From Alopecurus myosuroides (taxonomy: Eukaryota; Streptophyta; Magnoliopsida; Poales; Poaceae): DNA of 64,000 nt. A program made the translations under genes and the position numbers. Position 1 is the first letter of the stretch. Each line of letters begins with the position of its first letter. The stretch spans positions 135,698,682 to 135,762,681 of the forward strand of contig CM054062.1 in the NCBI GenBank assembly GCA_028641055.1, in the 5' to 3' direction. The notes beneath the pieces were generated by a model that saw only the letters and a program-made list of their open reading frames with translations, had not been told where the DNA came from and did not search any database. Shown here one piece after another: positions 24,944 through 37,219 of this stretch.

Positions 24944-25154
24944 TATCCTGACCCTAGGAGCCCTTAGTTAGCATGGACGTCAACTAGTACTATATATATA
25001 TATAATAATATACTTAAGTGATTAAATTTTAAAAGATTCTTACACCCATCTTCCCTATTTTCTCAAACTATACTTACATTAAGTTACATCATGTTCGACC
25101 TTAAAATTTTGCACGCTTGGACACTAACTCAACCTTACTTAAAATTTTGTGTAG

Positions 25155-26032
25155 ATGGATGTCGTGTACACGGAGGCTTGCCAGTTGGGACTGGCCAGGG
25201 ACATCTCTTTCCGCTTCGAGCGGCGACTCGTAGCGATGACTGAGCTGCTTGACCGCCCCGTTCCCGAGCTTCGGGGAGGGGTGATCACTGGGTCCCCCAT
25301 AGAGGGGGAATGGTTGGTGGAGTGTGTGATACGCCCTCCACTGACTACTCCTACGGCAGAGGCGTTCTTCATCGCCACCGTAGAGCGCTCCTGGCAGGAG
25401 GGAGCGGTGCGCGCATCCAGGAGGCCATAGCGCGCCTGGCTCACCTACGAGACTACCGTTTCATAGGGACTGCCTATGAGTTCCTTGGGAGGAGGGACGA
25501 GACCGGCACACCTATGGCCGTGTCTCAGGACGTTACGGGTCTTGGCGCACACCAGGACGATATGGAGATCCTGCTCTACCGCACCCAGCGTCGTCTTGAC
25601 GACATGGGTATCCTGCAGCGCACCACCGCCTCCGAGTGCCGTCTTCTCTGTACCCATCTGGGGCAGACGATGCTCGATTTAGAGACCGCGACTGCGCGAT
25701 CCCGTGCCTTGGAGAGGCAGTTACGGACCACCCGCAGGGCCCGTGACCGTCTCCACACCAAGGTGGGATCCCTTCAGGAGGCGAACGCAACCCTGCGTGA
25801 CCGCCTGAGGACCGCCAGAGAGGAGCTGGCCACTCGAGACTCCACTCTCGAGGGATTAGAGGAGGAGAACTCCGAGCTCCGCAGGGAGAACGAGGACCTC
25901 CTCGTTGACGATGACATCCTGTCCGACGCAGAGGGCATGGACATGAGCGCGCAGAGCTTGCAGGAGGACGACGACTCCTTTGAGGAGGAGGAGGACCCAG
26001 AGGAGCTCCTCTTCGACGTCGACATCGCTTAG
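25155..26032 (+). pseudogene. extra ORF upstream of gag: coiled-coil acidic protein, one frameshift
   Basis: It begins ATGGATGTCGTGTACACGG and would give about 290 residues. The first 85 read in one frame (to EGAVR) and the rest in the next frame from about 25405, so a single one-base change broke it. The N-terminal half looks globular (SFRFERRLVAMTELLDRPVP, FIGTAYEFLGRRDETGTPMA). The middle is a long Arg/Glu/Leu-rich coiled coil (about 25660-25900), and the last 40 residues are almost all acidic. It sits between primer site and gag on the same strand with higher GC than the flanks, and shows good coding character. I recognise no family. Gag N-terminal extensions or structural proteins are possible, but a stop and about 345 bp separate it from gag. 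Confidence 0.6.
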
Positions 26033-26377
26033 GCTAGTCGTAGCACCTCTTAGCTATAGAGTAGTGCTAGTTAGATGTACGCCGACCCCATAAGGAGAAT
26101 TCCCCCGATGTAGCTATAAGGAGCGTAGTTGTGGTAGATGTCTGTTTGTGTGTTGTGCTATGTATGAACCTGATGCTATTAGTATGATGTAGTCTGTATG
26201 CTTTACGAGCTGGATGAACCTTCTCAACCCTCAAAGAAAAAAACATTAACCCAAATTAAATCATCCATCATATTTCACTGAAAAATCAACCAAACACTTT
26301 TAAGTGGCTGAATTTTCAAAACAGCTTAACAACATTAAGTCTTGCTGCATAGTCTTACACATGTCTCGATAAACAGC

Positions 26378-27985
26378 ATGGCGCCGCGTCAGGAACCACC
26401 GCCACCACCCCCACCGACGGTGGAGGCACTGCTGGCACTTTTGATGGAGGACCGTCAGGCCACTAGAGCCGAGAGTGCTGCCACAGTTGCTGCCCTGCAG
26501 CAGTTGGCCGCCGCCAGCGCCAACCACAATAACAACCATGGCGATGACAATGGTAATGGCGGGCGATCGAAGCTGAAGGTGTTTCAGCAGAAAAACCCTC
26601 CGGTGTTCACAAAGATTGTGGAACCACTTGACGCTGACGACTGGCTTCGCACCATCGCCAACGATCTGAAGGTGGCAGGAGTCGACGAAAATGACAAGGT
26701 GCTCTTTGCTACCCACTTTCTTGCTGGGCCAGCGAGGACTTGGTGGGAGACCACCTGCGACACCGTCGCTCCTAACTATGTGTTCACCTGGGAGGACTTC
26801 TCCGCCCGTTTCCGCAAGTATCACATCCCTCAGGGGGTGATGAGCATTATGAAGGACAAGTTCCTGAAGCTGAAGCAGGGAGGAATGTCTGTGTCCAAAT
26901 ACTGGGAAGAGTTTACTCTATTAGCCCGGTATGCACCAGATGAGGTCAATACTGAAGCCAAGAAGAAGGAAAGATTTCTGAATGGGCTGCACGATGAGTT
27001 GCAGTGTACCCTCGTGGTCATCCCATTTGCAGATCTGGAGTCACTCGCGGATGCCGCGATGATGATGGAGCACAAGAGGCAGAATGTCTTTGAAAACAGG
27101 AAGAGGAAGATGCAGTTCCAAGGAGGACCAAGTGCACCCAGAAACCGTCCAACCCCTTATACCAGGCCACCACCCCACAGGGCGCCTACCTTTGCGCCAA
27201 GGAACCACCATAACAACCATAGCCACAACCACAATCACCACAACAACCACCATAACAACAACAACAACCGCGTGACCTACGCACCCAAGCCTGGAGGCAG
27301 TGGAAGTGGAAATGGGAATGGGCACAAACCCAACCATGCTGCCAAGCCAACCCAGGGCACCAAACCCACTTTAACCTGTTTCGCCTGTGGCAAGGAAGGA
27401 CACTATGCACGAGAGTGCCCAACCAAGACTGCTGCACCATCCCAGAACAGTGCTACCAAGATGACTCATGCATCAGCACCGAGGAAGCAGACTAGGACCA
27501 AGGGGTATCTGAATCACGTCACTGCTGAGGAAGTTCAGGATGCACCAGACATGGTGATGGGTACGTTTCCTGTCAATTCTGTACCTGCTGCAGTATTGTT
27601 TGATTCAGGTGCATCGCATTCCTTTGTTACAAAACCTTTTGCTGAGAGAAGTGGTATGGAGCATACCCGTATGCACAAACCCATGTTAGTCCAAATACCT
27701 GGAGCTAGTACCCAAGCCAACCTTGTTTGCAATGAGGTACCCCTGGACATACAAGGGAAAACTTTTCATGCCAACCTCATAGTACTGGGATCCCAAGGGA
27801 TAGAAGTAGTACTAGGCATGAATTGGATGACCAAGTACAAAGGTGTGATTGACTGCACCGGGAAGTCCATATCATTGACTGCCAGTGATGGGGAAAGAGT
27901 TGCCTTCGCCGCAACCAAGTCAAAGTCCGAGACCCACTGCCACACTGGTATAGCCACACCTGCACTTGAGATTGAGTTCCGGTAG
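26378..27985 (+). pseudogene. gag and protease of the chromovirus
   Basis: The start is taken at ATGGCGCCGCGTC. A Pro-rich N-terminus is followed by the gag domain (about residues 65-230, with LAGPARTWWETT and FLKLKQGGMSV). A His/Asn-rich linker comes next, then a CCHC zinc knuckle at 27377-27418 (CFACGKEGHYARECP) for RNA packaging and an aspartic protease with DSGASHS near 27602. The frame ends at a TAG at 27983 (EIEFR then stop). Comparison with the family's usual spacing suggests that a short deletion just here caused the stop and put RT in another frame. Confidence 0.92.
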
Positions 27986-28002
27986 TATGTGAATACCCGG
28001 AT

Positions 28003-30882
28003 GTGTTTCCTGACGAATTACCCGGTATGCCGCCTGATCGGGATATCGAGTTTGTGATTGAGTTGATACCCGGTACTGGACCCATAGCACAGAAACCTTA
28101 CCGGATGAACCCAAAGGAGCTTGATGAGTTGAAGAAGCAGCTGGACGACATGTTAAGGAAAGGTCTGATTCGCCCTAGTGCATCACCATGGGGATCACCG
28201 GTCATTTTTGTGGACAAGCGGGATGGTTCCTCACGCCTATGTGTGGATTACCGTAAGTTGAATGATGTTACCATCAAGAACAAATACCCGCTCCCCAAAA
28301 TTGAAGACCTGTTTGACCAGCTAAATGGGGCAAGAATCTTCTCAAAGATCGATCTTCGTACTGGTTATCATCAGTTGAAGGTTCGTGAGACTGATATTCC
28401 AAAGACCGCCTTCACCACACGTTACGGGTTGTATGAGTACACCGTAATGTCTTTTGGTCTAACCAATGCCCCCGCCTACTTCATGAATCTTATGAATAAG
28501 TTTTTCATGGAATGCTTGGACAAGTTTGTCGTGGTTTGCATTGACGACATTCTTATTTACTCCAAGAGTGAAGACGAACACGAAGAACATCTGAGAATTG
28601 TTCTCGGAACACTTCGACAGCATCAACTGTATGCCAAGTTCAGTAAGTGCCAGTTTTGGCTGAAGGAAGTTGGATTTCTTGGACATGTAGTATCCGGAGG
28701 TGGAATCTCTGTTGACCCTTCTCTGGTTCAGTCTGTCGCTAATCGGGCTGCCCTGACTAATCACACTGAAGTCAGATCTTTTCTGGGATTAGCCGGATAT
28801 TATCGCAAGTTTGTTCAAGGATTTTCCAGTATAGCCAGACCACTCACACAGTTGCTCAAGAAGGATAGCAAGTTCGTTTGGACGGACAAATGTGCTGAGA
28901 GTTTTCAAGAGCTGAAGAATCGATTGGTGACAGCCCCGGTACTCATTATGCCGGATGTCTCCAAGAGTTTCGATGTGTATTGTGATGCTTCTAAGCTTGG
29001 ACTTGGGAGTGTTCTCATGCAAGAAGGAAAGGTCATCTCATTCATCTCACGCCAGTTGAGACCTCATGAGATGAATTATCCTACCCATGACTTAGAGCTT
29101 GCTGCTGTTGTGCATGCTCTCAAATCATGGCGACATTTCCTTATCGGAAAAAGGTGTGAAATCTATACGGATCATAAGAGTTTGAAGTATATCTTCACAC
29201 AACATGAACTCAATATGAGGCAATGCCGTTGGATAGAGCTCATCCAGGATTGTGATCTTAGTATCCACTATCACCCTGGAAAGGCGAATGTTGTTGCGGA
29301 CGCTCTTAGTCGAGAGCCGGTCTCTCTGAATTCCATGATCCAGATTAGACAACCGGAGTTGTGGAAAGAACTTGACCAGCTTGGTATCGAGGTGTTCAGC
29401 TATGGCATGTTGGAGGCCATGGACGTTCAACCGACTCTAGTTGATCAAATCAAGGAAGCTCAGAAGGGCCAGAAGAGCATTGAGGGAATAAAAACCCGCA
29501 TGGAGAAAGAAGAAGTTGCCGGTTTTACCATTGATTCTGATGGAGTCCTATGGTATAAAGAGCGCATTTGTGTTCCGGCTGAATCTGAGTTGAAGCAAAC
29601 CATCATGACTGAGGCTCATGACACTTTATACTCTATTCACCCTGGAGGAACCAAAATGTATCAAGATTTGAAGGAGAAGTTTTGGTGGAACGGAATGAAG
29701 CGAGATATAGCCTCGTTTATAGCCAAGTGCCATATTTGTCAGCAAGTGAAGGCTGGACATCAGCGTCCCGCTGGTTTGTTACAGCCATTACAAGTTCCTG
29801 TTTGGAAATGGGATGAAGTTGGGATGGACTTCATTACTGGACTACCATAGTCCAGTCGAGGAAATGATTCGATATGGGTAGTCGTTGACAGGCTCACCAA
29901 GGTTGCACACTTTATTCCTGTCAAGACCACGTATCGTGGAGACCAGCTTGCTGATCTCTATATTTCCCGGATAGTCAGCCTACATGGAGTTCCCAGCAGG
30001 ATTGTGTCAGATCGAGGATCATAGTTCACTTCTCGATTCTGGAAAAAGTTACACGAAGCCTTGGGAACCAAGCTAGCCTTTAGCACAGCCTACCATCCCC
30101 AGACTGATGGACAAACTGAGTGTGTGAACCAAATCTTGGTGGACATGCTTCGTGCCTGTGTTTTGTCCTATGGAGTTAAATGGGAGGACTGTCTGCCGTT
30201 TGCAGAGTTCTCCTACAATAACAGCTATCATTCAAGCCTACAGATGGCACCGTTTGAAGCACTTTATGGACGGAAATGCCGTACCCCTCTGAACTGGACT
30301 GAAACAGGAGACAGCCAGATCTTTGGAGTTGATACTCTGAAGGCTGCAGAAGAGCAAGTGCATTTAATCCGTGACTGTCTTAAAGCCGCACAATCACGCC
30401 AGAAGAGTTATGCGGACACTAAGCATCGCGATGTCTCTTTCACTATCGGAGATTTCGTGTACCTTCGTGTCACGCCGCTCAAAGGGATGCAGCGTTTTCA
30501 TGTCAAGGGAAAGCTCGCACCCCGATATATTGGCCCATTTAAGATCCTAGCCCGTAGTGGAGAGGTGTCTTATCAGCTGGAGCTACCTGAGGAGCTGTCA
30601 GCTTTTCACGATGTTTTTCACGTGTCATTGCTCCGGAAGTGTCTTCAAGTACCTGAGCAGAATCTCACTTACGAAGACATTGACTTCAAGACCATTGATC
30701 TCAATGATGATTTGACTTACCGTGATCGACCCCTGCGGGTACTTGAGGAGAATGTTCGTGCTACCAGGAGAAATGCTTTCAAGTTCCTTAAGATTCAGTG
30801 GACGAATCATTCTGAGGAGGAAGCAACCTGGGAGCGTGAAGATTTTATAAGGAAGGAATTCCCTGGATTCCTCAAAGACTAA
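28003..30882 (+). pseudogene. pol of the chromovirus: RT, RNase H, integrase, chromodomain
   Basis: One continuous frame interrupted by two in-frame TAGs (29848-29850 and 30022-30024). The order is as follows. RT has [22 protein letters not shown] and the CIDD active site at 28537-28548. RNase H follows with [15 protein letters not shown] and ADALSR. The integrase zinc finger is H-x-H...CHIC, and its catalytic residues are GMDF, SDRG and HPQTDGQTE. The C-terminal chromodomain is at about 30720-30870, with EATWERE. The second TAG is one C-to-T change from the glutamine normally seen between SDRGS and FTS. The chromodomain would direct insertion by reading histone marks. With the upstream frameshift and these stops, pol cannot be made. 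Confidence 0.93.
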
Positions 30883-30910
30883 ACCCGCGAATCTCGGGAC
30901 AAGATTCTTT

Positions 30911-30929
30911 TAAGGGGGAGGGGGAGATC
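30911..30929 (+). other. polypurine tract of the chromovirus
   Basis: The run of A and G, AAGGGGGAGGGGGAGA, lies just before the 3' LTR and is the plus-strand primer. Confidence 0.85.
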
Positions 30930-33900
30930 TGTCACACCCCAGTTTTAGCACACTTGTATTACATAAGGGAATCCAATTTTTAGAGCCAACAAAAACTTTT
31001 ATGGCCCTTGTGTAATCCATCATGTTGTATTGAGCTATGACTATCTATGCAAGCAAGCATTTTTATTTAAAAGCCAATCACTTGTTTCTGATGATTTTGA
31101 TCAATTTTGAATTATTTCTATTTTTATAATCCTTGAGACCCTAACTCAAAAACCATGTGACTATGTTGAAAACAACTTATATTTGAATATTGAATCAAGT
31201 GGAGTCAAGAAAACAAATTAACAAAAATGAAAACAAAAGTTTTGCTAATAAAAACAACCTTTGAAAAACCAGTCAAGTAGGTGTTTTGCACCCTTGTTAT
31301 TCATAGTATAAAAATTCACATTTTGGGATTTCAAGTCATCAATGTGATCTTGGATATATAAACCACAGTTTGGATAACCTAGTTTGAAAAGTGGAATCAC
31401 AAAAACAATCTTTTGCTTGAAGTTTTTGTGCTAAGAAAATAAGGCAAAAATTTGGGATTTTTGGAAAACAGTGAAACAACACCAACTACCACTTTTCTCA
31501 CCTTGTTATCACCAAGCAATTGAAGTTCATATTTAAATTCTTTTGCTGTTTTGAAAAGAAGTTGGTTAACAGAACCATGCTTTGAAAATAAAATTTAAAG
31601 AATGTTTGAGGCCTGAAAACAAATCCAACTTTCAGCTAACCCCTCTGCATTTTCTAACACTTAGCAAAAATTCAGTAACTGAAACTTAACTGAATTTTTC
31701 GTTTTCAGAAAACAGTGCAATCGAGCGATTTTCAAATGCTTAGAACTTTTTGCTCACTCAATAATTTTGTGCACGGTTTGGAGCTTCTAGAAGCTGAATC
31801 CACCCACTCCCTCTCCCGCACCTTGTCTCGCAAGTGGGTTGACTAACACGGGAAAGAGAGAGAGTTTCAGAGAGGGGAGAACGGGAGGGAGGGATGGGCG
31901 CCTGACAGTCTTCTCCCTATCCCCAGCCACAGTGGCGTTCGCCCGTGTTTCCTTAGACGTGCACCGCGCAAGTGGACGCATGAGCCCTCCAGGTGACGTT
32001 GGAACCTCCCAAGGGGCCAGGGTGAGCGACGCGGGACGTGCCAGAGCGTGCACGAGCGCGCCCGCGGGAACACGGCCACACCCGAGCGTGCGCCACCGTC
32101 GCCCCCTCTATTTAAGAAGCCCCCGAGCCCCTGCTCTAGTGCACCACCCTCCACACCCATCACTATCAGTCCCCACCCTGTCCATTGATCCCGAGCTGCC
32201 CACGGTAGCTCGAATCGCCGGGATTTCTCCGCGGCCACCGCGACAGCACGGGGCCAAATACTCCCACCTTAGACCACCGCAGCCTCTCCCACCCACCTAG
32301 ATGCACTCCCCTACCCCCGTAGAATCATCCTGAGCCACCCCACGTTCCCTCGTTTGCAGAAGACCCGAAGACCTCGCCGGAGCCGTCGCAGAGCACGAGC
32401 ACGGCGCCGTCGACTGGAGCTACCCCGCGCCGTCTCTGTTGTACCCCTGCACTGCGTCGAGCTCACGCAACTCCCCCGACCTCTTCCCTTTGATCTGCAA
32501 CCCCCTAGGTGAGCTCCGTTCGATTCTCGCCGCCGGTCTCTGTGAGCTCGCCGGAGAAAGAAATAGAAACGAGGGAGAGAGAGGAAGAACGGCCGTGCGC
32601 CGTGGACCCCCGGATCTACGGCCACGCTTGAAAGATGAAGCGGTACGCCTGTTCCCGCGCGTCGCGGAAGCGAGGCGGGCCGCCAGGCGCAGTTGGGCCG
32701 CGCCACCAGGCGTTGAGCAGCCCACTGCCCTGTGGTTATTTCATTTTTGAAAATATCCAGGAAATGGCTGTTTGCTTTATTCGAAAATGAAAATGCTAAG
32801 ATTAACAATAAAATGTGCGAAAATTCGCAGAGGTGCATGAACAAAATCTTGAACGTTGGCAACAAGCAGATCTGGTTTTGGATGAATGAGGAACAAATGA
32901 AAAATCATGAACTGAGGACTGTCTGTGAGAATGAAAAGGGTATAACTTTTGAATGGAATGTCTAAAATGAGCAAACTAAAATTCCTAGAGTAGATATTGA
33001 CTGGGTCTACCAGTAGGGATTGACCTCACCCCAAGTTGAGCTACCATTTTGAAATGGTATCCATTTTGGTAAAACACCAGTAGCATGTTCTGTGAATTTT
33101 AGGATTTATTTTATAGCACTTTTTGATGTAAATCCAATTGGATCTGTTAGATATTAGATAGATCTATGTATTCCTATATTTGTGTAAATTTTTGAGCTCT
33201 AGAATTAATTTGGCAACAGATCTAAGAAAATGCACTTTTCTGTTAGAAATAAAATGAATAGAGTTGTTTTGTAAATAATTGTTTGTTAGTGCCAATCTGT
33301 TTTCTAGCATGTATAAATGATATGTTGAGTGTTCTTAGGTAGTTTTACTCACATAGATGCCATGTTAAAAGAATCCATGCATGCTTAGTATTTGTTTGGA
33401 CATTAAAATAAGCATAGTAGAAATCCCTAGATTTATTTCATTGAATACTTGTGATGGAATGTTTTGCTAGATTTTTATCCTAATTGTAGAAGTATTTTTC
33501 ACTTGGATCCAGTACCATTTTGGTACTGGTTAGTACATGTTTTCTTCTCTGGAAGTTTGCTTTTACTTCCTTTAGAGATGCATGCATAGGTTTAAATATT
33601 AGTGCTAGTGTTAATGTTTTGCACTAGAATAGCTAGAAGCATTTTGTGCTATGAATTATTTTGCTTCCACAAGATGGACCAGAGGCTTAATACCTCTAAA
33701 ATGACATGGAAAACCTAGTGGAACACCCACTGGTTCCATCTCATTTGGTTGAACAACAACCTAGTTCAACTATAGTAGTTGTGGTAGTAATAGTGAATAT
33801 TATTATCATTGGTGCATGCTTGTGTGGAATTATTTTAGGAGCTTGTGTATTATTTTTGTGAGTGTTTTTGCTTGCTGTATGTTATGTTTGGGTCAACATG

Positions 33901-35584
33901 TTGTTTGGTAAGGTTTTGATAGGATGCATCTCTTTCCTTTTACGACGATAGAAAACGACGAAGAAATAGTCGGGACGGGAGGATATTATTACCATACTTG
34001 TTGCGAGCAAGACCAAGATCCTCAGTACCTCCAACGCAAGCCATGCTTAAAGCTTGCTGTTATATTCCTATTTATCAATATGCATGATCTACTTCTGAAG
34101 TTTTCAAAAAAATTGATTACCAAACTATTTTATTGAGTGAATATTATTACTACTACTATATATATATTATATATCACTTGCCATTAGTCAACTTGGTGTT
34201 ACCAAGCCCTTAGCCACCATAAGGTATGTAAATACCATCTACGATAATAATTTTTAGTCCCTAAGTGGACACTTTTTAAAATGTGCTTTTGCAAAACAAA
34301 GGTATTCCTATGAAGAATCCACGGTGGAAAGGCGGGACCTTGTTCACCGGAGGAAAACGAGAAGGTGATTTCAAATGTTTTCAAAAGGCACATAACCTAG
34401 TCTTCGCTGGACAACCAAGATCTACTGCCACTCTACCCCTATATGGGTATGGGGCGTATCTAGATGCTTGAACTTGTTAGTGTATGTTTTATTCCAAAGT
34501 GCTATAGAGAAACTGATTCTCTGAACCGAAGTGTCGCCAGGAGGGAGAAACGGGACATACACAGTGTGGGATTAATTTTCCCTCCGGATGTGATAGCTGG
34601 GCCTCCCGACTAGGCAGGGCGGGACCTGATGCCGGGGAGAACACCCCATCTGAAGGAATAAGCATGTAATAGCTTGTGTCAGAGTGGACAGTTAGGATCA
34701 ACTCTCTGGTGCTTGCATATCGCTGTGTCGATCAATGGGTGGTCCATGGCAGAGTTTTGGATCTAGTGGAATGTGTACCACCTCTGCAGAGTAAAACTAT
34801 TCAGAATAGCCGAGCCCTCGGATATGGGTAGTTGAAAGGCCATGTAGCTAGTATTGTGCTGACTTTTTCAAAAGATGTTTTCAAAACAGAAGATCAGTAC
34901 CTGGAAGGTACCGATGAAGTTTGGACATGTTGTACCAAGAAGTTTTGCAAAGAAAAACTTCCTTTTGTAAAACAAGTTTATAAAACCTCTTGTACATGCG
35001 ATATCGACAAGAGAAAGAAAACTATATTATTTTCTTCTGAAGTATCTTCTTCAACAAAGATACAGATTAATATGACTGCAACTATGATGTCATCTTACAT
35101 GAACATCATTGGTAGTAAGCCCTATGTATGACCTACCTATTCACCATATAAGCATGATGCATTTGTAAGTGTATAAAGGATATCTTGTTGAGTACATTCA
35201 AACATACTCATTTGGTTTCGCCCCTGGTATATACTTGCCAGACTTTGAGGAGGTACCACATGAGGAGGAATGCGAGGAAGAGTACTATTCCGACGACTAC
35301 GCGAACTAGGACCGGCTCCCGGTCAGCAGCCTGTCGGTGAAGGCTTGACATAGGCTACCTACGTTTATCTTCCGCTGTTTTAGTTGTGGTAAGACTTTGT
35401 CTGCCCTGCGTGGCAGTAAATAAAGACTTGGTCATGTGACCCTTCGCTTGTAAGACTGCTTTTATTCGTGTAATGGATATTGTATCTGTGTACCACTTTC
35501 GTATGTTGTTCACAACTGATCTTCCTGGGGTCGTGAATGTATGCATATGAGGGGTTCTGAACCTTCCGGTTTGGGGCCTCTACA
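30930..35584 (+). repeat. 3' LTR of the chromovirus
   Basis: 4655 bp, matching the 5' LTR end to end. Differences include a 5-base deletion near 31558, an extra CGTGCCAGAGCGTGCACGAG-type block near 32040 and an extra GCAT near 33585. It ends TCTACA, followed by the target-site copy CGCGC (35585-35589). Its copy of the TATTTAA box is at 32109-32115. Confidence 0.93.
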
Positions 35585-36857
35585 CGCGCCTCGACGCCCA
35601 TCCCGGCGTAGGGCCACCGGCGGCGTCGTGCGACGACTGCCTTGGAGCAGGGCGGCCGAAATCCGTGGAACTCGTGACGTGAATGGGCAGGGGATACACG
35701 AGAGTATTTATCCGGGGCGGCGTAACACAGTCGAGTGGCACCGCAAGATCTTCCACCGATAGGGGCTCCTCCGGCTCGGGGACATGGAAATCCATGGCGA
35801 TGGGGATCGCCGAGAGGTCCGAGCACCACGCAGAGGCGCGGAAGGCGGTCAGGTCTTGACGGAGGCGGTTCAGGGGATGGAGCTTCTCCACCCATGCCAC
35901 CGGCGTCAAAACACGCTCCACCGCCGTGAGGACCCAACAGTTGTCGGGTATGCCCTCAATCTCAACGTCGAAGTGGACATTGAGTTCGCCCGCCACGGCA
36001 TTGGACCGGCGCGACCATGGCGTCAAGCGCATGCGCACGTAAGGAGTCCGAACGAAAGGAGTAAGTATCACGGCCGCCAAATCCTGACCCTCGTCAAAAA
36101 ACAGTAGGTAGCCACCATACTTGTGCTTCTGGACCGAGAACGTGCCATGAGGGAAGGAGGGGAGGTCGGTGACTACCTCCGTGATGCGTTGAACGAAGAG
36201 AGGACGCCGCGAGCCATCATCAAAGGCAAGCACGGCGTTGTGGAGCTCGGCCTCTGCCGCGTCCACCTCCGACGTGCGGGTGAAGATGCAGGAGGCGCGA
36301 GCCGGGCGCATCGCCAGCGCGCCGTCGGTGGTCACCCTACCCATGGAAGCCCGCGCCAGTGGGATCGCCGTGACGTCCTGCTCTCGACGGTAGCACGCCG
36401 ACAGCGGTGGCGCACGCGGAGCAGAGGGAACCTCCCCGGAGACCACTCCACCAAAAGAAGCACGCGGGGCCTCCCGGTGCTCCGGAGCGGCCACGCCAAC
36501 CACTGCGGACGGAGGGGCAGAGTCTTCCTCGATGTCGTCCGAACGGTCGAGCTCATCGATGGCGGTCGAAGCTTCCTGCACCACCGCGGAACGAACTGGA
36601 GCTACGGCATGGTTGCCGGAGGAGCCCAGTAACGCCTCACGGAAGGACCGCGGGGAGGAGTGAGACTCCGAGTCGTCACCCCGCCGCCAGCAGTCGGCGC
36701 GTCCGTGATGCCCCTCCGTGGCAACCGGGGAGAGTGAGGGGAGGGGAAGGGGAGGGGTAGGCCATGACCGGCAAGGGGGGGGGACGCCGTCGCCGGAGTA
36801 GAGAACGGCGGGTCGCGCGCGGCGAGAGGCGAGAGCAGCGCGGATTTTCTCACGCAC
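35585..36857 (-). pseudogene. LINE ORF1, N-terminal part
   Basis: An open frame of about 420 codons from MREKIRAALASRRARP. The middle (about residues 180-330) is the ORF1 RNA-binding type domain of plant LINEs: IFTRTSEVDAAEAELHNAVL, FPHGTFSVQKHKYGGYLLFF and FRASAWCSDLSAIP. Ser/Pro/Ala-rich linkers lie on either side. It is cut at 35585 by the chromovirus and continues at 20281. The true start may be slightly further upstream. Confidence 0.75.
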
Positions 36858-37219
36858 TGTTCTAACCTCCGAATCAAGTTGGTAAAGGTATTAATTTACA
36901 AATATGAAATACAGCAACAGGAGCTTCTAAACACCCACCAGTAAGCTGGCTCAACGGTTATGGACCACCTTGCTAGAGCAATGCAGATATCTACATACTC
37001 AGGTGTACAAATAGATATTAATCCATCTTAAAGAGGTGAACTCGTCTTCACTGATAATCAACTGGCCAGGCATATCTTGATCTTCAAGTAAAGCGAAGGA
37101 GCCGAGCAATAGCTCGATGTACAAGTACCAGAGAAAAGCACGTAGAGTTACCTAGACAAACTTGCCAACAAAAACCTTGGTGCCGCCATATGAGTACAAA
37201 GGAGCTATGTTGGATAGCT
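36858..37219. other. unassigned spacer between LINE and Copia element
   Basis: About 360 bp of mixed composition, with no ORF or repeat that I recognise. It was contiguous with 43612-44089 before the Copia element inserted (shared TAGCT target site). Confidence 0.5.
37215..37219. repeat. target-site duplication TAGCT, left copy
   Basis: Identical to 43612-43616, directly flanking the Copia LTRs. Confidence 0.9.

Larger units (their letters stand above)
20282..35584 (+). mobile_element. Tekay/Del-type chromovirus (Gypsy) with 4.65-kb LTRs
   Basis: A 15.3-kb element with TGTCACACCCCAG...GGCCTCTACA LTRs, a 5-bp target-site duplication (CGCGC), a TGGTATCAGAGC primer site, a G-rich polypurine tract and gag-pol ending in a chromodomain. 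Very long LTRs, a Met-tRNA-type primer site and a chromodomain fit the Tekay/Del lineage. The LTRs differ by only a percent or so in the AT-rich parts and more in the GC-rich part (my reading by eye), so the insertion is fairly recent. Even so, a frameshift between gag and RT and two stops in pol disable it. It lies inside ORF1 of a LINE. Confidence 0.93.
17963..36857 (-). mobile_element. L1-type LINE, split by the chromovirus at 20282-35584
   Basis: Minus-strand LINE in two blocks: 35585-36857 (start of ORF1), and 20281-17963 (rest of ORF1 and the endonuclease of ORF2). The five bases CGCGC at the split occur on both sides of the inserted element, confirming that the halves were one sequence. 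The reverse transcriptase expected further left is absent: past the gap lies the Tat element. The 3' end is therefore missing, or the gap joins non-adjacent sequence. Confidence 0.85.

Noticed and set aside
24990..25015. TA-rich run as a promoter
   Set aside because: A simple TA microsatellite just after the primer site; the LTR already has a better TATA box.
27180..27275. CAC/AAC-rich repeat as a microsatellite locus
   Set aside because: It encodes the His/Asn-rich gag linker and lies in frame, so it is treated as coding low complexity.
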